From Glossina fuscipes (taxonomy: Eukaryota; Arthropoda; Insecta; Diptera; Glossinidae): a stretch of DNA of 64,000 bases. The notes below the pieces were generated by a model that worked only from the letters and a program-made list of their open reading frames with translations, was not told where the DNA came from and searched no databases. Positions 45,641 through 58,997 of the stretch are shown piece by piece; position 1 is the stretch's first letter, and every line of letters starts with the position of its first letter. The stretch spans positions 361,619 to 425,618 of the forward strand of contig NW_023998487.1 in NCBI RefSeq assembly GCF_014805625.2, given 5' to 3'. A program made the translations under genes and the position numbers.

Positions 45641-47579
45641 CTACTCATACATAGCAGATAAGAGTACAAAAATTTCAACGCATATTTTATGGTCAAAGCT
45701 GTAGTACCCGTGCAAAAATAGAAAATAGCGACTGCCCGATTTTAGAGTGTATCAAAACCGTATAAAGTATACACATTTTTGGCAAGTTTCAAATTTGGAA
45801 TACTAATTCGTTTATGAATTTGAAGCTAAAGGGGATCAGTGGTTTATTGGCTATTGACACAGATTGCTCGCTGTTCTAATTTACCTAATTAAAAGTCACC
45901 TAAATTCGATTAAGCCTGGAATCGCTGAAATGGAAAATGTAAAGTAAACTAATAGAGCAGTCAAAGGTGAAGTAGACCGTTCCGTTTTTCACTTAACCAA
46001 ATAAGCAAGAAATAATCTTCGTATCGTATATCGTAACGTATATTGTTATACGTGAATATATCTGAAAACTTCATGCTTTAAAGAATAAAAACCAATAAGG
46101 TTCTTAAACACTCATGCATATACACGACTCATTTGCGATTGCTTGTGTAACTTTACATATGAGATTTCTTTGCGTTGCCAATGTTGTTCTTTATTGAGAG
46201 AAGACATTGTATCGATATATTATGAACGATGAAAATTCATAAAGTTATAATAGTAAAACAGAGATGGAAAGTTTATAAAGAAGAAAATCCTTATACGTAC
46301 TCAAAACACAACTAAAAGACATCTGAAAAGGATTATGTAAAATGAATAAGTAAGAGTTTGTACGTATAAATTGCTTATTCCTTGCAGTTAATAACGAATA
46401 TTTTGTTACAATCTCTTCTTTGCGCAAGCATCCGACGATGTCATTAAACGTGTACAGTATAATATATGCCATTTTAATTTTATAAAATGTATATTTACAT
46501 TTTATTTTTTACATCAATTATTGCCCATTTGCATCGATAAAAATTTTAGTCTCAGAGTAGAACTTCTTGGAAACAAACCGGATTAACTTGATTCTCGCAC
46601 TTCTTTTGTTAAGTGAACTCTACACCGTTAAAAAAGTTCTATCGTCGTGACGAAAAGCAAAGCATTTCCTGTTGACTGATTTTGCACGCTTTATATCGAC
46701 CGTGCGTCGAATATAGCGCAACTTTACCGTAGCTGCAAAACTGTCCATCCAAACTTCCTCAATTTTTGTGAAATGTGAGTGGTTGAAAGTAGAAAAATAC
46801 ATCTATAGCCTGGCCAGTTTGGAACAGCTTGTGAGGCACGGGTCCCGTCTAGTTCTTACAAAACGCGAAGCAATTCATCCATTTTCTTACTTTTTTATCC
46901 ATATTATCTCTTCCGCATACTAGTATTCCATGTGTCCATTTTTCATTAAAAGAAAGTTAAGCTCACAAACATGCGCTGAAAACATGCTGCTAGAATAACT
47001 AAATCTAAACCAAACATTCAAACTTCCACAAGAGATAATAACTTTTTCTTGTTTGCGTAGAATGATGAAGTCTTTGAAACTTATATAGTAGTATAGTAGA
47101 GAGAGGAGTATAAACATAAACTCAAAGAAAAAGAGAGAAGAAATAAAAGAAGCATTAAAATCTGTATTATATCTCTGAAGAAATTACTTTAGAAGAGCGA
47201 AAATTCGTTCGAAATAAAATCTACGGTATTTATAGTATCGAAAAATTACGACACAGGGACCGTGTAAGCGTAGAACCCCTGAACAGCGTACAAACTATTA
47301 AGAATTTGCCCACATGTTCGGTGATTTCCACCGCACATCTACCTTCGCATAGGCGTCCTTAAATCAGACAAAGGTCCTAAACCAAATGAATTGGGACGAA
47401 AAGCGACAGATTCTGCTCAACCAATTGCAGATGCACAAGCTATGAAGACCAATCCTTCGATGTAATCAAAAGAGCTGAAAAGCATCGCTTACACAAAATA
47501 TGCCGTCATACATGGCTATAGTGCAAGGCTTGATAGTATGTATGCAAAAGCAAGATGCTAGACGATATTTAAAAATCAA
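45641..47579. other. Unassigned DNA, possible LINE 5' part at its right end
   Basis: No gene. From about 47330 the composition changes and could be the ORF1/5' end of the Jockey-like LINE that becomes readable at 47580. No zinc-knuckle motif is visible. Confidence 0.35.
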
Positions 47580-49640
47580 AATCCCCTCGCTCGTGAGTAA
47601 AATATGAATTCGTTAAAAGTAGCCATTTCGGAAACCCAATTTACAAAGAAAAATATATTTAAAAATTAACAAATTACGTAACGCATGAACCGCAAAACCC
47701 TAATAGACGAGCTTGCGATGGTATCGCTACTATATTGAACAGTAACGTTAAGCAATAGTTCGTGCAAGGCTACTCAAAGATATTTATTCACTTTCCTCCA
47801 TCACAAAAGAACAATTTTACGAATACTTTTCAATTTAGGGTGCGAACTTTATATCTGCAGGTGATTGTAATGCCAAACACACATAGTAACGTTCAAGACT
47901 TACCTCTCCCGGAAGAAGGCAAATATATGCAAAAATGAGGAAGAACAAGTCTGATATAGCCACAGGCGGTCAACTAACATTTTGGGCCAGCGTTTTAAAT
48001 AAAATCACACATTTGATTGCTTTTGTTGCAAACAAAAAAATTTAGAAAAGAGCGAGATTCGTGCAGTTCGTTATTTAATCTTTCTTCTGACCGTTTTCTA
48101 ATCCTTATAGATATAAATTCAGCACTCCAACTCATGCGAAGAAAGTCAGATAAATTCCCAAATAAAACACAAGCCAGGGTAAATACAGAAAACACACAAG
48201 TTCACACACAAGTTCCTTTGAAAAATGATATCGAAGATAACGTACTTATTAGTAATAGAAGAAAAACACACCCTAAGAGCTCAACGGCAAAAACTTAGAT
48301 CACCACTGTTGGAGCAAAGCTTGTTGCACTGCATTACGAAGTTGAAAGTTAAACTTTGGTGACAAAAGAGAACAGAAGCTGCAGTCACACTATGAAAAGA
48401 TAAGTGCTCAACCCCTAGGCTCATATAATTCGTGGAAGGCAACAAAAATATAAGATGCCCGATCTGAGCTCCCAATGGACAATGGGCTTAAAGGCACTTC
48501 GAAAAATGTCAAGTGTTTGCAAACCATATCAGCCCAAAATGTTATAATGGCGAATAATTTGCCACACCTAAATCATCCCTTCAATGACATGGCTAAACAC
48601 CCTTCAAAGCGAAATAACTCAACCGGTGGTGATACACATCATCTAGTATAATTTGACGACATCAAGTTGGGTTCAGGCAATTCCATGGCACTAATGAACA
48701 CGTTTATCGCATCATAGTTCTCTTACGAAAGCATTTGAACAAAAAAGGCTTCAGCACATTTTATTGACATATCTCAAGGCTTTTATGTGAAATTTACCAT
48801 CTAATAGAAACGCTTTACTAAGGAATTTTCGCTCCTTTATTGTACGAATTAATGATCGTGCATCTACTCGAAAGAAAGATCTCTGCAGGCAGAAAGATCT
48901 CACAAGGCAAGATTTTAGAACCAACTTTCTATCTTAAGCATATGTTCAAGTTGGCATACTATTCATAAGCTCACAGGTAAATCGCATCATGGCGTTAAGG
49001 CAAACTCAAAACCTTATTACCGTTTTTGAACAGTCGCTCTAAAAATGAAAATAAGCGTTAATTCAGCAATATGTGCGCATATTACTCTGAAAATTGGAAA
49101 AAAAAGTGCTTTCTACTATCTACCCATAGTTAAGTACTTAGGAATTCAATTAGATCGCCACACCACATAGACTCACTATATAAGTGCAAAGACAACCTAA
49201 ATGAAATTGAAAATGAAGGAATTATGATGGCTGCTAAGCTTAGTATAATTAAGTACATCTATATAATGCTCTTATTAACCCAATATGGTCCTACGGAAAA
49301 CAACTCCTACGCAGCCAAATTGCAAAGAAGACAATCAAAGAGCTTGCGTATGACAACAGCTGCTTCGTGGTACATAAATAATTTGAACGTTCGCAGCGAC
49401 TTGAATTTTCCAGTCGCAATAGGCGTAATTAAGGAAAGCGCTATCAAATACATTACTAAAGTGCTTTCAAAATCTATATTTACTATAGGCTTAATAATTT
49501 GAAAGGTGAACTCAAGTAGCGTGGTGTGCATTGGCAACCACTACTGTACTTACATTAATTAGAAGATTTTAATATTCATTGAAAATTCTATTAATTCAAT
49601 AAATAAATGAACTATCTAGAAAAAGGAAAAAAAAAATTAT
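47580..49640 (+). mobile_element. Jockey-like LINE, endonuclease to RT, decayed
   Basis: The plus-strand frames read as ORF2. Endonuclease N-part: SSHFGNPIYKEKY near 47620-47660 and FIHFPPSQK near 47790. Endonuclease core: AGDCNAKHT near 47855-47885 (GGDFNAKHTWWG-type), SRLTSPGRRQIYAKM, and NLSSDRFLILI in 48017-48298 (the SSDH block, with His replaced). RT: DISQGFYVK near 48760-48790 (FLDxxxAFD position), then PIVKYLGIQLDRH near 49120-49160. C-terminus: the open frame 49224-49502 has QRRQSKSLRMTTAASWYINN, a typical Jockey C-terminal block. The element ends with an A-rich run at 49618-49640. It is full of stops and frameshifts. YADD was not found. Confidence 0.85.
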
Positions 49641-52090
49641 TACATGAGAGATGGCAACACTTTTATATTTTTGGTATTTTGAATTCTACTTAGCAAATTT
49701 TAGCGTTGACCATTTTCTTTATGGTCGATTCTGTTGGTGCTTGAGCTTAGATATTGGCAGCTCATCTATCTCTATGTAGTTGGACAATTTTCTGCTTGCG
49801 TTTTAAAATATCATTTTAGTCCGAAATAAACGAGCACACGCTTCATATACGAGCATTAAGGGTGCATTAGGAAGTACGAAGGCTTGATGGCAAACCTATT
49901 ATAAAGTTTGCAAGCTTACTATAGTCTCAAAATTTGGAGGAAAAAAAATCGAAGTGAATACCATTGTTTCCCCGAAGATGAGTAAGTATATTCTATATTC
50001 TGTATATATATGAAATATATTATTATAATCTTTTTAAGTTAAAAATTGATCAAATATAGGCCTGGTTGATCCTTCAACTGTGCTGCTACAATGAATCTAA
50101 GCCTACAACGCAATTTTTAAATGTGTTCTCTGTGGTTCAATCCAGAGTCAATCCACATACACTTTTGCAAATACTCGCTCCCAAAACAAGATCTGATGAA
50201 AACCAACATTGTAAGCATTATTATCAAAAAATCATTCGGTTAGCCTTTCAGGAACATTACTCATAATCAGTAATTGGCCAAACTAAAAGCGACAGTCACA
50301 ACAGCAGCAGGCACACACGAGTTCAGTAAAGTTCCTCCGTTTCAATAAACATAATAAAACCGTAATAAAACAGCCCAAGAACAAAATGCAAGCAAAGCCC
50401 AAACTATTCAAATTCAAACTCACTTATTTATAACTTAGCCATTGTTTCTTTTATGTATTTTTTTCTTTTGACCAATTCTATTTGCACATAATATAGTAGA
50501 CTTTTTTTGCCTTAATAGTGAAATATGTAAGTGAAATAAAATCTAAAGAAATAAAAGAGATATATTTACGAATATTCTTTTCTTGTATCAAAATTGTTCA
50601 AATTTGCAAGTTTCTTCTTGTACGGTTAAACACTGCTTTTTTATTCTGTATGCATTCTAACATTTCCGTATAGTCTTCGATTATTTCTCATACAGTAAAT
50701 CCTGGATTCTTATAGGTTTCGCATTGTTTCTACGGAACAAATCCAACTGATCTTTAGTAAAAATTTGTGTCCTCTGATGTTGTTTAAATGTCCGTGTAAG
50801 CTTGGGCTGTTGCGAGAAGAAAAAGTGATTCGGTTTAAAAATTCTTTCTTCGCGAAGTTTATGCCCGCAGTCTATTTTGACACTATTAAAAATTTTCCCT
50901 GCAGGTACACAGTAATAGAATACAATTCACTTCTCAATAAACTTCAATGCTTTCACCTGCATTACGCATTTATGCGTTTGTATTACGTAAATAGGCAAAA
51001 ATGTACTAAGAAGCTAATCAATTTAATTCGAAATATGTATATATTTAAGGAAAAATAGGACATTATTGATAATTGATATTGACATTGATCATACCAAATA
51101 GAACTTCTTAGTAATTCATCTACAAGTTCTAACATTCTTTACTAGTAGACAATATTTTGAAAAAGAGCCTTCTAAGCAGATTCTTCTAGCTATCTCTTTT
51201 AAAATTTAGAACTTGTCTTAGTGAGTCCGGCCACTTCTTTTGCGCTTATCAGCCTATTCTTTTCGTAACGAATCTAGCGTCGTTCGTTACCAATGGAGCC
51301 TTATTTTAGCCAACATCGCTTCCTTCTTATTTTTTTATCAATCTTTGCTATTCTTATTTATTTTCCTTCTTTCCTTCCTTTTAGCAAGACTATTCTCATT
51401 CGCCAGTCTTGAGCATTTCTAACCATTTGTCTTGATATTCATTTTTCTAAAAAGATATGTAGAACCGTGAACCTACCATCTTTATTTCCGTCCATATCCT
51501 GATACCACGTTTTATTACAATTTTTACAGTAACCCAAGGGTAGATTGTTTATCAATAGAAATTGTTGCTATGGACCATTACGTGCAGAAGGATATAAGAT
51601 AGAGGGGAAGTGATGATTCTTACACATTCGTCAAATGAAAATGCTGTCTGCTTAGATAAACCGTCGATAAAGTATCAGCATATTCGACAGACCAAGAGCC
51701 ACAAGATATATAACGATGTACGTTTGTGGGACACAAGCAAGTGAAAACAAAGAAATGTAAGTACACTATGCTGTTTCTATTTTGTATTGCATTTCATTAC
51801 AATTATAATAACTTATTTTTAGGTTTATGTTTAAATATAATATTAAAGAACAAACATATATGTTAACTAATTATGTCATTAGTATAGTGTTACGTATATC
51901 ATGAGGTTTCATCAAAATTGCTCGGTTTTCTAAGAAAAAAAATTCTAAAGAAAAGGGAGAACAAAGCATTCATTCACACTGCGTTACCTGTGTCATGGAG
52001 CTGGCGGCTGGCGAAAAGATTAATAACAATTGGCAGAAATTGCAAATTTCGCGATGAATTTGGGTAATTGTAACTTGTTTGTAAAAGGCT
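49641..52090. other. Unassigned DNA
   Basis: No supported gene. The 97-codon frame at 50765-51058 and the 60-codon frame at 51240-51422 (Phe/Leu-rich because of T runs) are not recognised. Confidence 0.35.
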
Positions 52091-52094
52091 GTAT

Positions 52095-52320
52095 AAACAG
52101 AATATTTCCGGAAGGCAAAGTCTTAAAAAGTTTGCTAAGAGAGTCGAGTCGGGAGGATTGAATTGTTATATTTGAAAGAACAAGACCAGAACGAGAATTA
52201 AATATAAGTTCCTGTAAAAAATTTGTAAACAGATCTTCTACAGAATTGTAAATAAAACCTATACTATCCTAAAAATCACAATTCAGCGGTACGAAGTTAA
52301 TTTCAAAAGGCGTTGAACAA
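52095..52320 (+). repeat. Dispersed repeat copy (pair with about 61010-61190)
   Basis: AAAATTTGTAAACAGATCTTC, GAATTGTAAATAAAACC and ATCACAATTCAGCGGTACG correspond to AATTTGTACATAGATTTC, AATTGCAAATACAACC and CTTGCACTTCAGTGGACAA at 61110-61190. They share the same order and spacing, and the upstream GTCGAGTC...TTGAATT segment is also shared. The family is not known to me. Confidence 0.6.
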
Positions 52321-55300
52321 ATAACCTAAAATCACGAAAAGTCCATTTACGTTACAATATAATAACACGTCGTCCATTATAAAATATCTAATTTAAAATT
52401 TCCATTGAAAAAAAATATTAGATTCATTAATACACAAAGTACGGCGGTTAACAAACAAAAAAATATTTGTTTACATCCTGTATAAATATAAGAACTCTTC
52501 GGGCTTTTTCCTCTAGGTCCTTCAGGCCGCTCTTTGCCATCAACATCAAAAACACCGCTTTTAATCCGTTGAAACCAAAACAGACAATTAAGATTTAATG
52601 AAGCAACACCAGAAGCTTCTAGAAGCGTTTGATGAGCACGAACAAAACAAAAGTAATGAACGGCGAAAATGCAGCGTTTAATGATTAGCGTCCGTTTATA
52701 CTGAATAACTCAAAAGTACTAAATGGCGAACTACTCTTTTATGTAGAAAAAGGTCGAAATTAATTGTTACTTTATTATTTTCACCAATAAATCAAAATAC
52801 ATGCAAGCGCCTATTAGTATATAACAACATCTATATCTATGATATAGTAAAATAAAGTAAAATATTATATATCTATATATATATACTCATATATTATCAT
52901 ATATTTATATATACCTAATGGGAACAGACGTATAACCGTTGAACATTCTACAGCACAAAAAATTATAGTGCGTAAATATAGTACATAAAATTCAGTTTTT
53001 TTTGAGAAAACTTGCTCATTTTTTATTGTTAGAGATGTTTCTCATTAAAATGGATCAAAGCAAGAAACGGATTTCGAAACGAAACATTGAAGAAATTCTC
53101 ACCAAACTAGTAAAATTTCGCATTTCATGTCAATTCAGTTTTGTTCGTCTGCCGATCCATCTAGTGTAGTGCTCTTCAGAATTTCTAGAGTCATAAAAAT
53201 TAATAAGTAATCAAATAAAAAATTCCTAATATATACTCGCAATAACTTATAATTTAGGTCATTTCAAAGTTCGATGCAACAAAAGTATTTGTGAACATGT
53301 CGATGTTATCAAGATTAACAAGAATTTTGTATATTTATATATTAAGTTGTCTAATAAGCAGCTAGCTTTCAGGACGAAAATAAAATTGTATTATCACGAA
53401 AACTATCAAATACCATTCGGATTGGATAGACTTCTTCGAACACTTCATCGTCGTTTGTTCAACTACGGTGTAGCTCATTATCCACACGTTTGTGCAATAT
53501 AAGGAAATTTTGATTAGCCAAAATAGTTGACAACCTAACTTATCCGCGTCAGAACAAGTACAAAAACTACATGATTTCAAAAGATTTCGTCTTGAATACA
53601 AACAAATACAAACACAAATAGCAAAAGTATCAATTTTATGTGGCGTACCGTCTATGTTCAATTTTATTGCTGCACAACTCTCCAACATGAGTTTGTTAAA
53701 GCCGGAAGATAGAAAACAAATTTCCTTAAGAAAATTATTTTTGTGTATATTTTTTACAGGTTATATTCTTCCATACATATATGCAAACTTTCTTAATGCC
53801 GGTCCTACTGTGATATAAACGTAAAGCGGAGAGTTACCCTTCTTTACAACCATAAATTATTGGATAAAATATTTATGTAGCAGTGTAAAGTTTCATTTGG
53901 AAAGTATCATTTTAGTTATTTAAGTATTTTAATATTTTTTCCGAAAATAAGGCAAAAAAAACTGAAAAATGTGGTTTGCAATTGGAAATCATTTTCTAGC
54001 CTCAATTTCTTTAATAAGTGATATCTCTTCTGAAACCATGGCAGCTTATGGAGCAGAGATTTCGAGTGGATATAACAATAGAAATGCAAGTAAGCACCTA
54101 ACACGTTCTTGGAATATGTGTGAAGTGTTACGTAATTGAATTGAATTCTCAGTCATACAGACAAACGCACAACAGATATACATTGTGTTTGAAGTCAACT
54201 TTATAAGAAAAATTTTTGAACAAAAAAGGCCAAACAAATGTCTAATTAAAAAAAAAAAATAACAAGAAATATTTTGAAAAATCGTAAAAAGTGTTTAATT
54301 TCGCTTGTGAAATACAAGCATATTGTTTGCGTTTCTTTAAAATACGGAAGAACTAAAGAGATTATTACATATATTTTATATGTTATAAGTTTTGAACCAA
54401 TGTAAGCCTAAGTTTATGACCGCCTGTGGCCCTTGATAGCGCATAATGACGCCATTTGGTAAGTAAGGACAGAATGGATGGGAACATCAGCTGACTTACT
54501 TCGAATGCGATCATTAAACCAGTTGGCAGCACCAATCCAAATTCGTACAGACGTGTTAAAAAGAGAAAAATAAAATATTCTGTTCTTTCTCTATCGTAGC
54601 GTCGACAAGGTAACACACCACCGTAAAAAAATCCGCCATCATTGGCTTGGGTTTACATAAGTTGGTAACGCAATAGGGGTATTTGTATAGAAAACCATGC
54701 GATCCTCCCGACTTGCCGTCGGTGATCGTTATATAAGTTATTATGAAAAGCATAGCCATTAATCTTTTCCTTGGATATATATGTTGTGGCAGTTACCCGT
54801 TGATTTAGGTGAAGTAAATGCTATCCTTAGAAGAAGATTCCCTTCTTTAATATGTCCACTATACATAACTGAAAACGAATTATAACGTTTACTCGGGCAG
54901 TGCGATGTTTTACCCGTGCGAGGAAATATAAAAAAATACAAAAACATTTTTTTGATCCGAAAAGGAAATATCGTAATCGTCACTCAACATAGACAGCCAC
55001 TTTGCCCCTTTTCCTTTGGGGAAAAATATTGAAAAAAAATATTGCACTCGCTCTTATTATTTAAACAATATATGATGGTCTATGTAGAATTGCTACGATT
55101 TGCGCATTGGATGGAAGACTTTCCTAATTTGTATAGATCTGTGGAAATAAGAACAGATAAGGGGAAATCAAACACGCTGAGTAGTATGCGCAACTCTTTT
55201 AATTGCGACGAACCCCTAGAAGCTATTTAACTAATGGGAAGGACTTAAGACCGCTCTTCAAGCATTTATTTAAATATGTAACCGGAACGTTGTATTAGGC

Positions 55301-55734
55301 TTCTCAAAAAAAACTTGCCATAGTTTTTTCATGTGTCTTCTCTTACTTCATCTTCGTTTCTTCTTTATTCATTGCTGGCTGGCTTCAAGAGAAGTATCGC
55401 GTATGAATCGATACAAAATAAAAGGGATAAAATCACTTGCATACTTTTCAAAAAGTCGTCTTTACAATTTCTGCAAATCAATATAAACCATCCGATATAC
55501 ATTTCATAATTAACTCTTCATGTAAATGTCCTTATCAGTCCTACTTTTATATTTATTTTTATATTTTGTTTTAACGAATTGTGATTTGCAATAAGCTATG
55601 AAACTCTTAAGGTATCCAATTTTTAAGGCTCACCAAGGAACGACGCATATTTCAACTATGTTTGCAAATTATATAATTATCGTTTTCAATCAAAAATCGT
55701 GGCTATATAATCTTATATAGCCAAGACGGTAAGT
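52321..55734. other. Unassigned DNA
   Basis: No supported gene. (AT)-rich simple sequence lies at 52840-52918. The 108-codon minus frame 53362-53688 is the longest here. It has several Cys but no recognisable domain. The minus frames between 54383 and 54983 are somewhat G+C-richer than their surroundings and unassigned. Confidence 0.35.
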
Positions 55735-55990
55735 GAACGACTGCCGAATAGCCAAGTTGTGAAGAAGCGCGGCTATTAAGTGGGCATTTCCGGGATTAGT
55801 TCTCAGTTGGCAAGACCATACTTTAATTACGGTTGCTGCGTTATCGCAAACAACTGGTGAGCGCTCGGTCGATAAAGGCGTAAGACTTACATTTCAGGCA
55901 GATGCCCCGCCAGACGAAGACCACATTCCATATTTCTGACCATCGCCGTGCTAGGCATTTACGGATATTTCCTGAGGGATTATGGAAAAA
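55735..55990 (+). mobile_element. tRNA-derived SINE, family 2, decayed
   Basis: ATAGCCAAGTTGTG (A-box position) and GGGATTAGTTCTC (B-box position, degenerate) are followed by GGTGAGCGCTCGGTCGATAA and AGGCGTAAGACTTACAT, matching 24085-24360. It is more diverged than that copy, and no target duplication was identified. Confidence 0.65.
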
Positions 55991-56649
55991 TTCAAATCTT
56001 CATGCACGGCTCATGCTAATATTCATCGTCCTATGATTAAGACCCCGCAACGTGAAGTAGAAACAGAATAATACAATTGTTTGCAAGATTGTTGGCAGTG
56101 AAATAACGTAATGAGTTAAATGAAAGAATAGTTGCGAATAAAGTTCGGTATGGGGAATTCTGTCACTATCGACTAACGTTCGCATTTAAGGTAGCTAAAC
56201 AGGTCAAATATTAAAGGAGGATGTAATGGAAAACATTTGAAATGTATTTCCTCTGCCTTCATTGATTTTTTTCTTCGATATATATTTCTCATCAAATGCT
56301 CGATAAGAAGAATAAATCACACTAACCAATCAAAAAAGACTATTAATGTTTAAGAAAAAGATTTATCTTTTACATGAAAGCAGTTGTTATTAAATAAAGA
56401 TTAAGAAAATCAAATAAAGAAGATGAAATAAGAAAAACTACAATAAATAACTAAAAAAATATTCGGTAGTAGTAAACTGAATATGCCAAGAGGCGTGTTT
56501 TTAAGAACATCAGGGGAAATTCCAACGGTTTTAAACTATTAACAATTCAAGCGGAGTAGTTGAATAGAAATATTGTTTTTAAATATACACTTTTTTCTTA
56601 GTTTGTTTGTCAAGCAATGCAAGTGGTGCTATACAAGTACACAGATTGT
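55991..56649. other. Unassigned DNA
   Basis: A+T-rich, no gene or repeat recognised. A-runs at 56330-56460. Confidence 0.35.
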
Positions 56650-58760
56650 TATTTTATTTTTTATTTTTATTTATTTAATTTCATAAATACGGAGAGAATA
56701 TTCTGCTATTAGGATTCCAAATAATAGGATTCAACTATTAGTTTAGGTAAGAAGTCGGCAGTGCACGAGCAATAAGGAAATTAGTCATAATGGAGGCAAG
56801 GAAGCAAGCCGATAAGGAAATTACAGAGAAGCCTAAGCGGATTAAAAAGCTCATAATTTAATCTGCATTGGTTAAGTTAAGAAGTAAGTCCTTGACAAAC
56901 GGACGAGGCAGTTAAAATTAATCGCGTTTAGCAATTTTGCAAGTTAATGGCACCAGTAATCAGCTTTACCATGAAAGTAATGCCCAATATTGTCCCACTT
57001 TTCTCTTATGACGAGGGTTGATATAAGCAGCTACCTATTTTCATATCTGCAAAGATTATATGGGATTCACATGGCAACGACACGAAGATCACCATGCGAT
57101 CGAGACGTATTCCAATCTACGGCCCACTAAATTAACGTAAAATGTTCTCGTCACAGATGGGTCGTCAATTTCACTCGACGACTTGATGGAGCCCACCGCT
57201 GATCTGGCTTATTTACAAGATGCTCAACATGCAATTAGAATCGAAGTTCATGATCAAACAAGACACCTACGTCCTGAAATGAATCCACGCTCTCCAACCT
57301 ACGTGAATCTATATAAAATATTCTACTGCGAACAAGTTCCGCTTCAAAAATGACTGCTTCTTGCATTTCCTTTTTTGGTAAATTAAATAATTTGGTTAGG
57401 TCAGCTTGGGAGAGATATGATTAAATATCCGAACTAACAGTCAAGAAAACTTTGCCGTCATCGACAAACATTGCGATGTGGGCAGATTCAACAGCTAAGC
57501 GCGAAGAACTAATAGAATAAACACATCAGTCCCAACTGACTCCCTTGTGGGACGTCTAAAGTGACAAAAGTCTCATTAGATTGATAATTGTAAAAAGCAC
57601 CCAAAAGGATCTACCATCTAGAAACGAGAACAACCAATCAAGGAAGTATCTACGGAACATTAAGCTGCACAATTTACATAATAATAGTTTGTAGTTAATA
57701 CTATCAAAGGTCTTGCTTAAATCAGTGTAGATAATATCCGTCCGTGCGACGGAAAAGGCCTCACATATCTGACAAGAAAATTCAAGACGGTCAGTGGTGG
57801 TCGACCTGCCCTTTAAAAATGTACGCTGGGACGGAGCGTAGCAGATTTAATATCAAATTTAATCCAATCAAGACGTAATAATGCGCTCAAATAGTTTAGG
57901 CAAACCACTAAATTTGGCAATTCGTTTACAGTTTTCCACATGATGCCTGTTACCACTTTTATAAAGTGGGAAAGTAAAATTAGTTTTCTAACCTGCTGAA
58001 AACCTACCCATTACAAGGGAACGATTGAAAATAAATACAATAATTTAATGCAGCTCATCTGTGCATTTTTTGAGAACACACAAGGGATGCCCATCCAGTG
58101 CGGCATATAACTACACTTTAAGGATCATAGTCCTTGTAAGACTCGATCATCAGAGATAACTATTCTTGGCATGAATATGTATTCATTTAGCTGATACGAA
58201 TATGCACGGGAGCGATTAAAGTTGCTACAGTTGAAATTACGTTGAAAAAAATTAGCAAACATATCATGACATGACGTGACAAAACCATTAAAAGACAGAA
58301 CTGAAGGACACGCAGTGACTTTTCTCTTAGAGTCGTTGAATTTTAAAAAAGCTTAGGGTCATTGATAAGAGAAGATTTAATCTTAAGCAAGTACGAAATG
58401 TGTGCCACATTTTTTTTTTAAGCAGTCTACTCTTAGCATTTTTCAACTGCATTAACATAGGATTAAACCAACCTGGATGTGCGCGTACCACATTAGGGCG
58501 GGACATTGGCATTGATGGGAAAGTGGTGTCATTAACGCTTTTATAAAGCGACGAAACCAACACATCTATGTCAACTAGGGATTGATCTAGATTAACATCC
58601 ACTAGTAACGATTTAAAAAGGGAGCAATCAAGTTTATTAAAATCGTACCTTGCTTGGCCTTTGATGGGCTGGGCACATTAGGCCAGACCGCCATACTAAA
58701 TTGTACGGATGCGATAAGTGACGGATGATGGGAATCCTCAGATAAGACGAGAGATATGTT
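56650..58760 (-). mobile_element. LINE-A element, longest copy (endonuclease end to 3' tail)
   Basis: From right to left on the minus strand: a frame reading FNKLDCSLFKSLLVDVN (58580-58650); the open frame 58327-58602 with HPGWFNPMLMQLKNAKSRLL, the linker after the endonuclease; CVLKKCTDELH near 58060; FIFNRSLVMGRF and FPLYKSGNRHHVENC near 57935-58010; TFLKGRSTTTDRLEF near 57790-57830; DIIYTDLSKTFDSINYKL near 57700-57740 (catalytic Asp of RT block A); DVPQGSQLG near 57540; FVDDGKVFLT near 57445-57480 (YADD equivalent); DSFQDVGVLFDHELRF near 57250-57300; and TFYVNLVGRRLEYVSIAW near 57120-57150. An A-rich (TAAA)-type 3' tail lies at 56652-56690. The block order is complete, but frames shift often. 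The 5' half is missing. Confidence 0.88.
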
Positions 58761-58769
58761 TCAGTCTCC

Positions 58770-58995
58770 CTGTTTATTTGTGTTTCCAGACCGTTTGCCT
58801 TCCACTGACACCCGTCCAATATTGTTATAATTTCTCTACCTGTCCCTCTTTCTCTTCATTTTTCTTATACAAAGCTCTTTACGTCACCATTATGTATTAT
58901 CGTCTTCCCCCTCCTCCCATCATGTCCTAGTTGCTATTTTCGTTCCTTGCTTCAGCCTCCTATTGGCCACTTCTTTAATTCCAGTTTCAATTACA
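58770..58995. other. Junction between two LINEs
   Basis: About 0.2 kb, T/C-rich on the plus strand. No protein signature is readable. Confidence 0.4.
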
Positions 58996-58997
58996 AG

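Noticed and set aside
45349..45654. 101-codon frame
   Set aside because: Reads through a DINE-1-like family-B repeat.
53362..53688. 108-codon Cys-containing frame, considered as gag or a small secreted protein
   Set aside because: No CCHC knuckle and no signal peptide. Neighbouring frames give no continuation.
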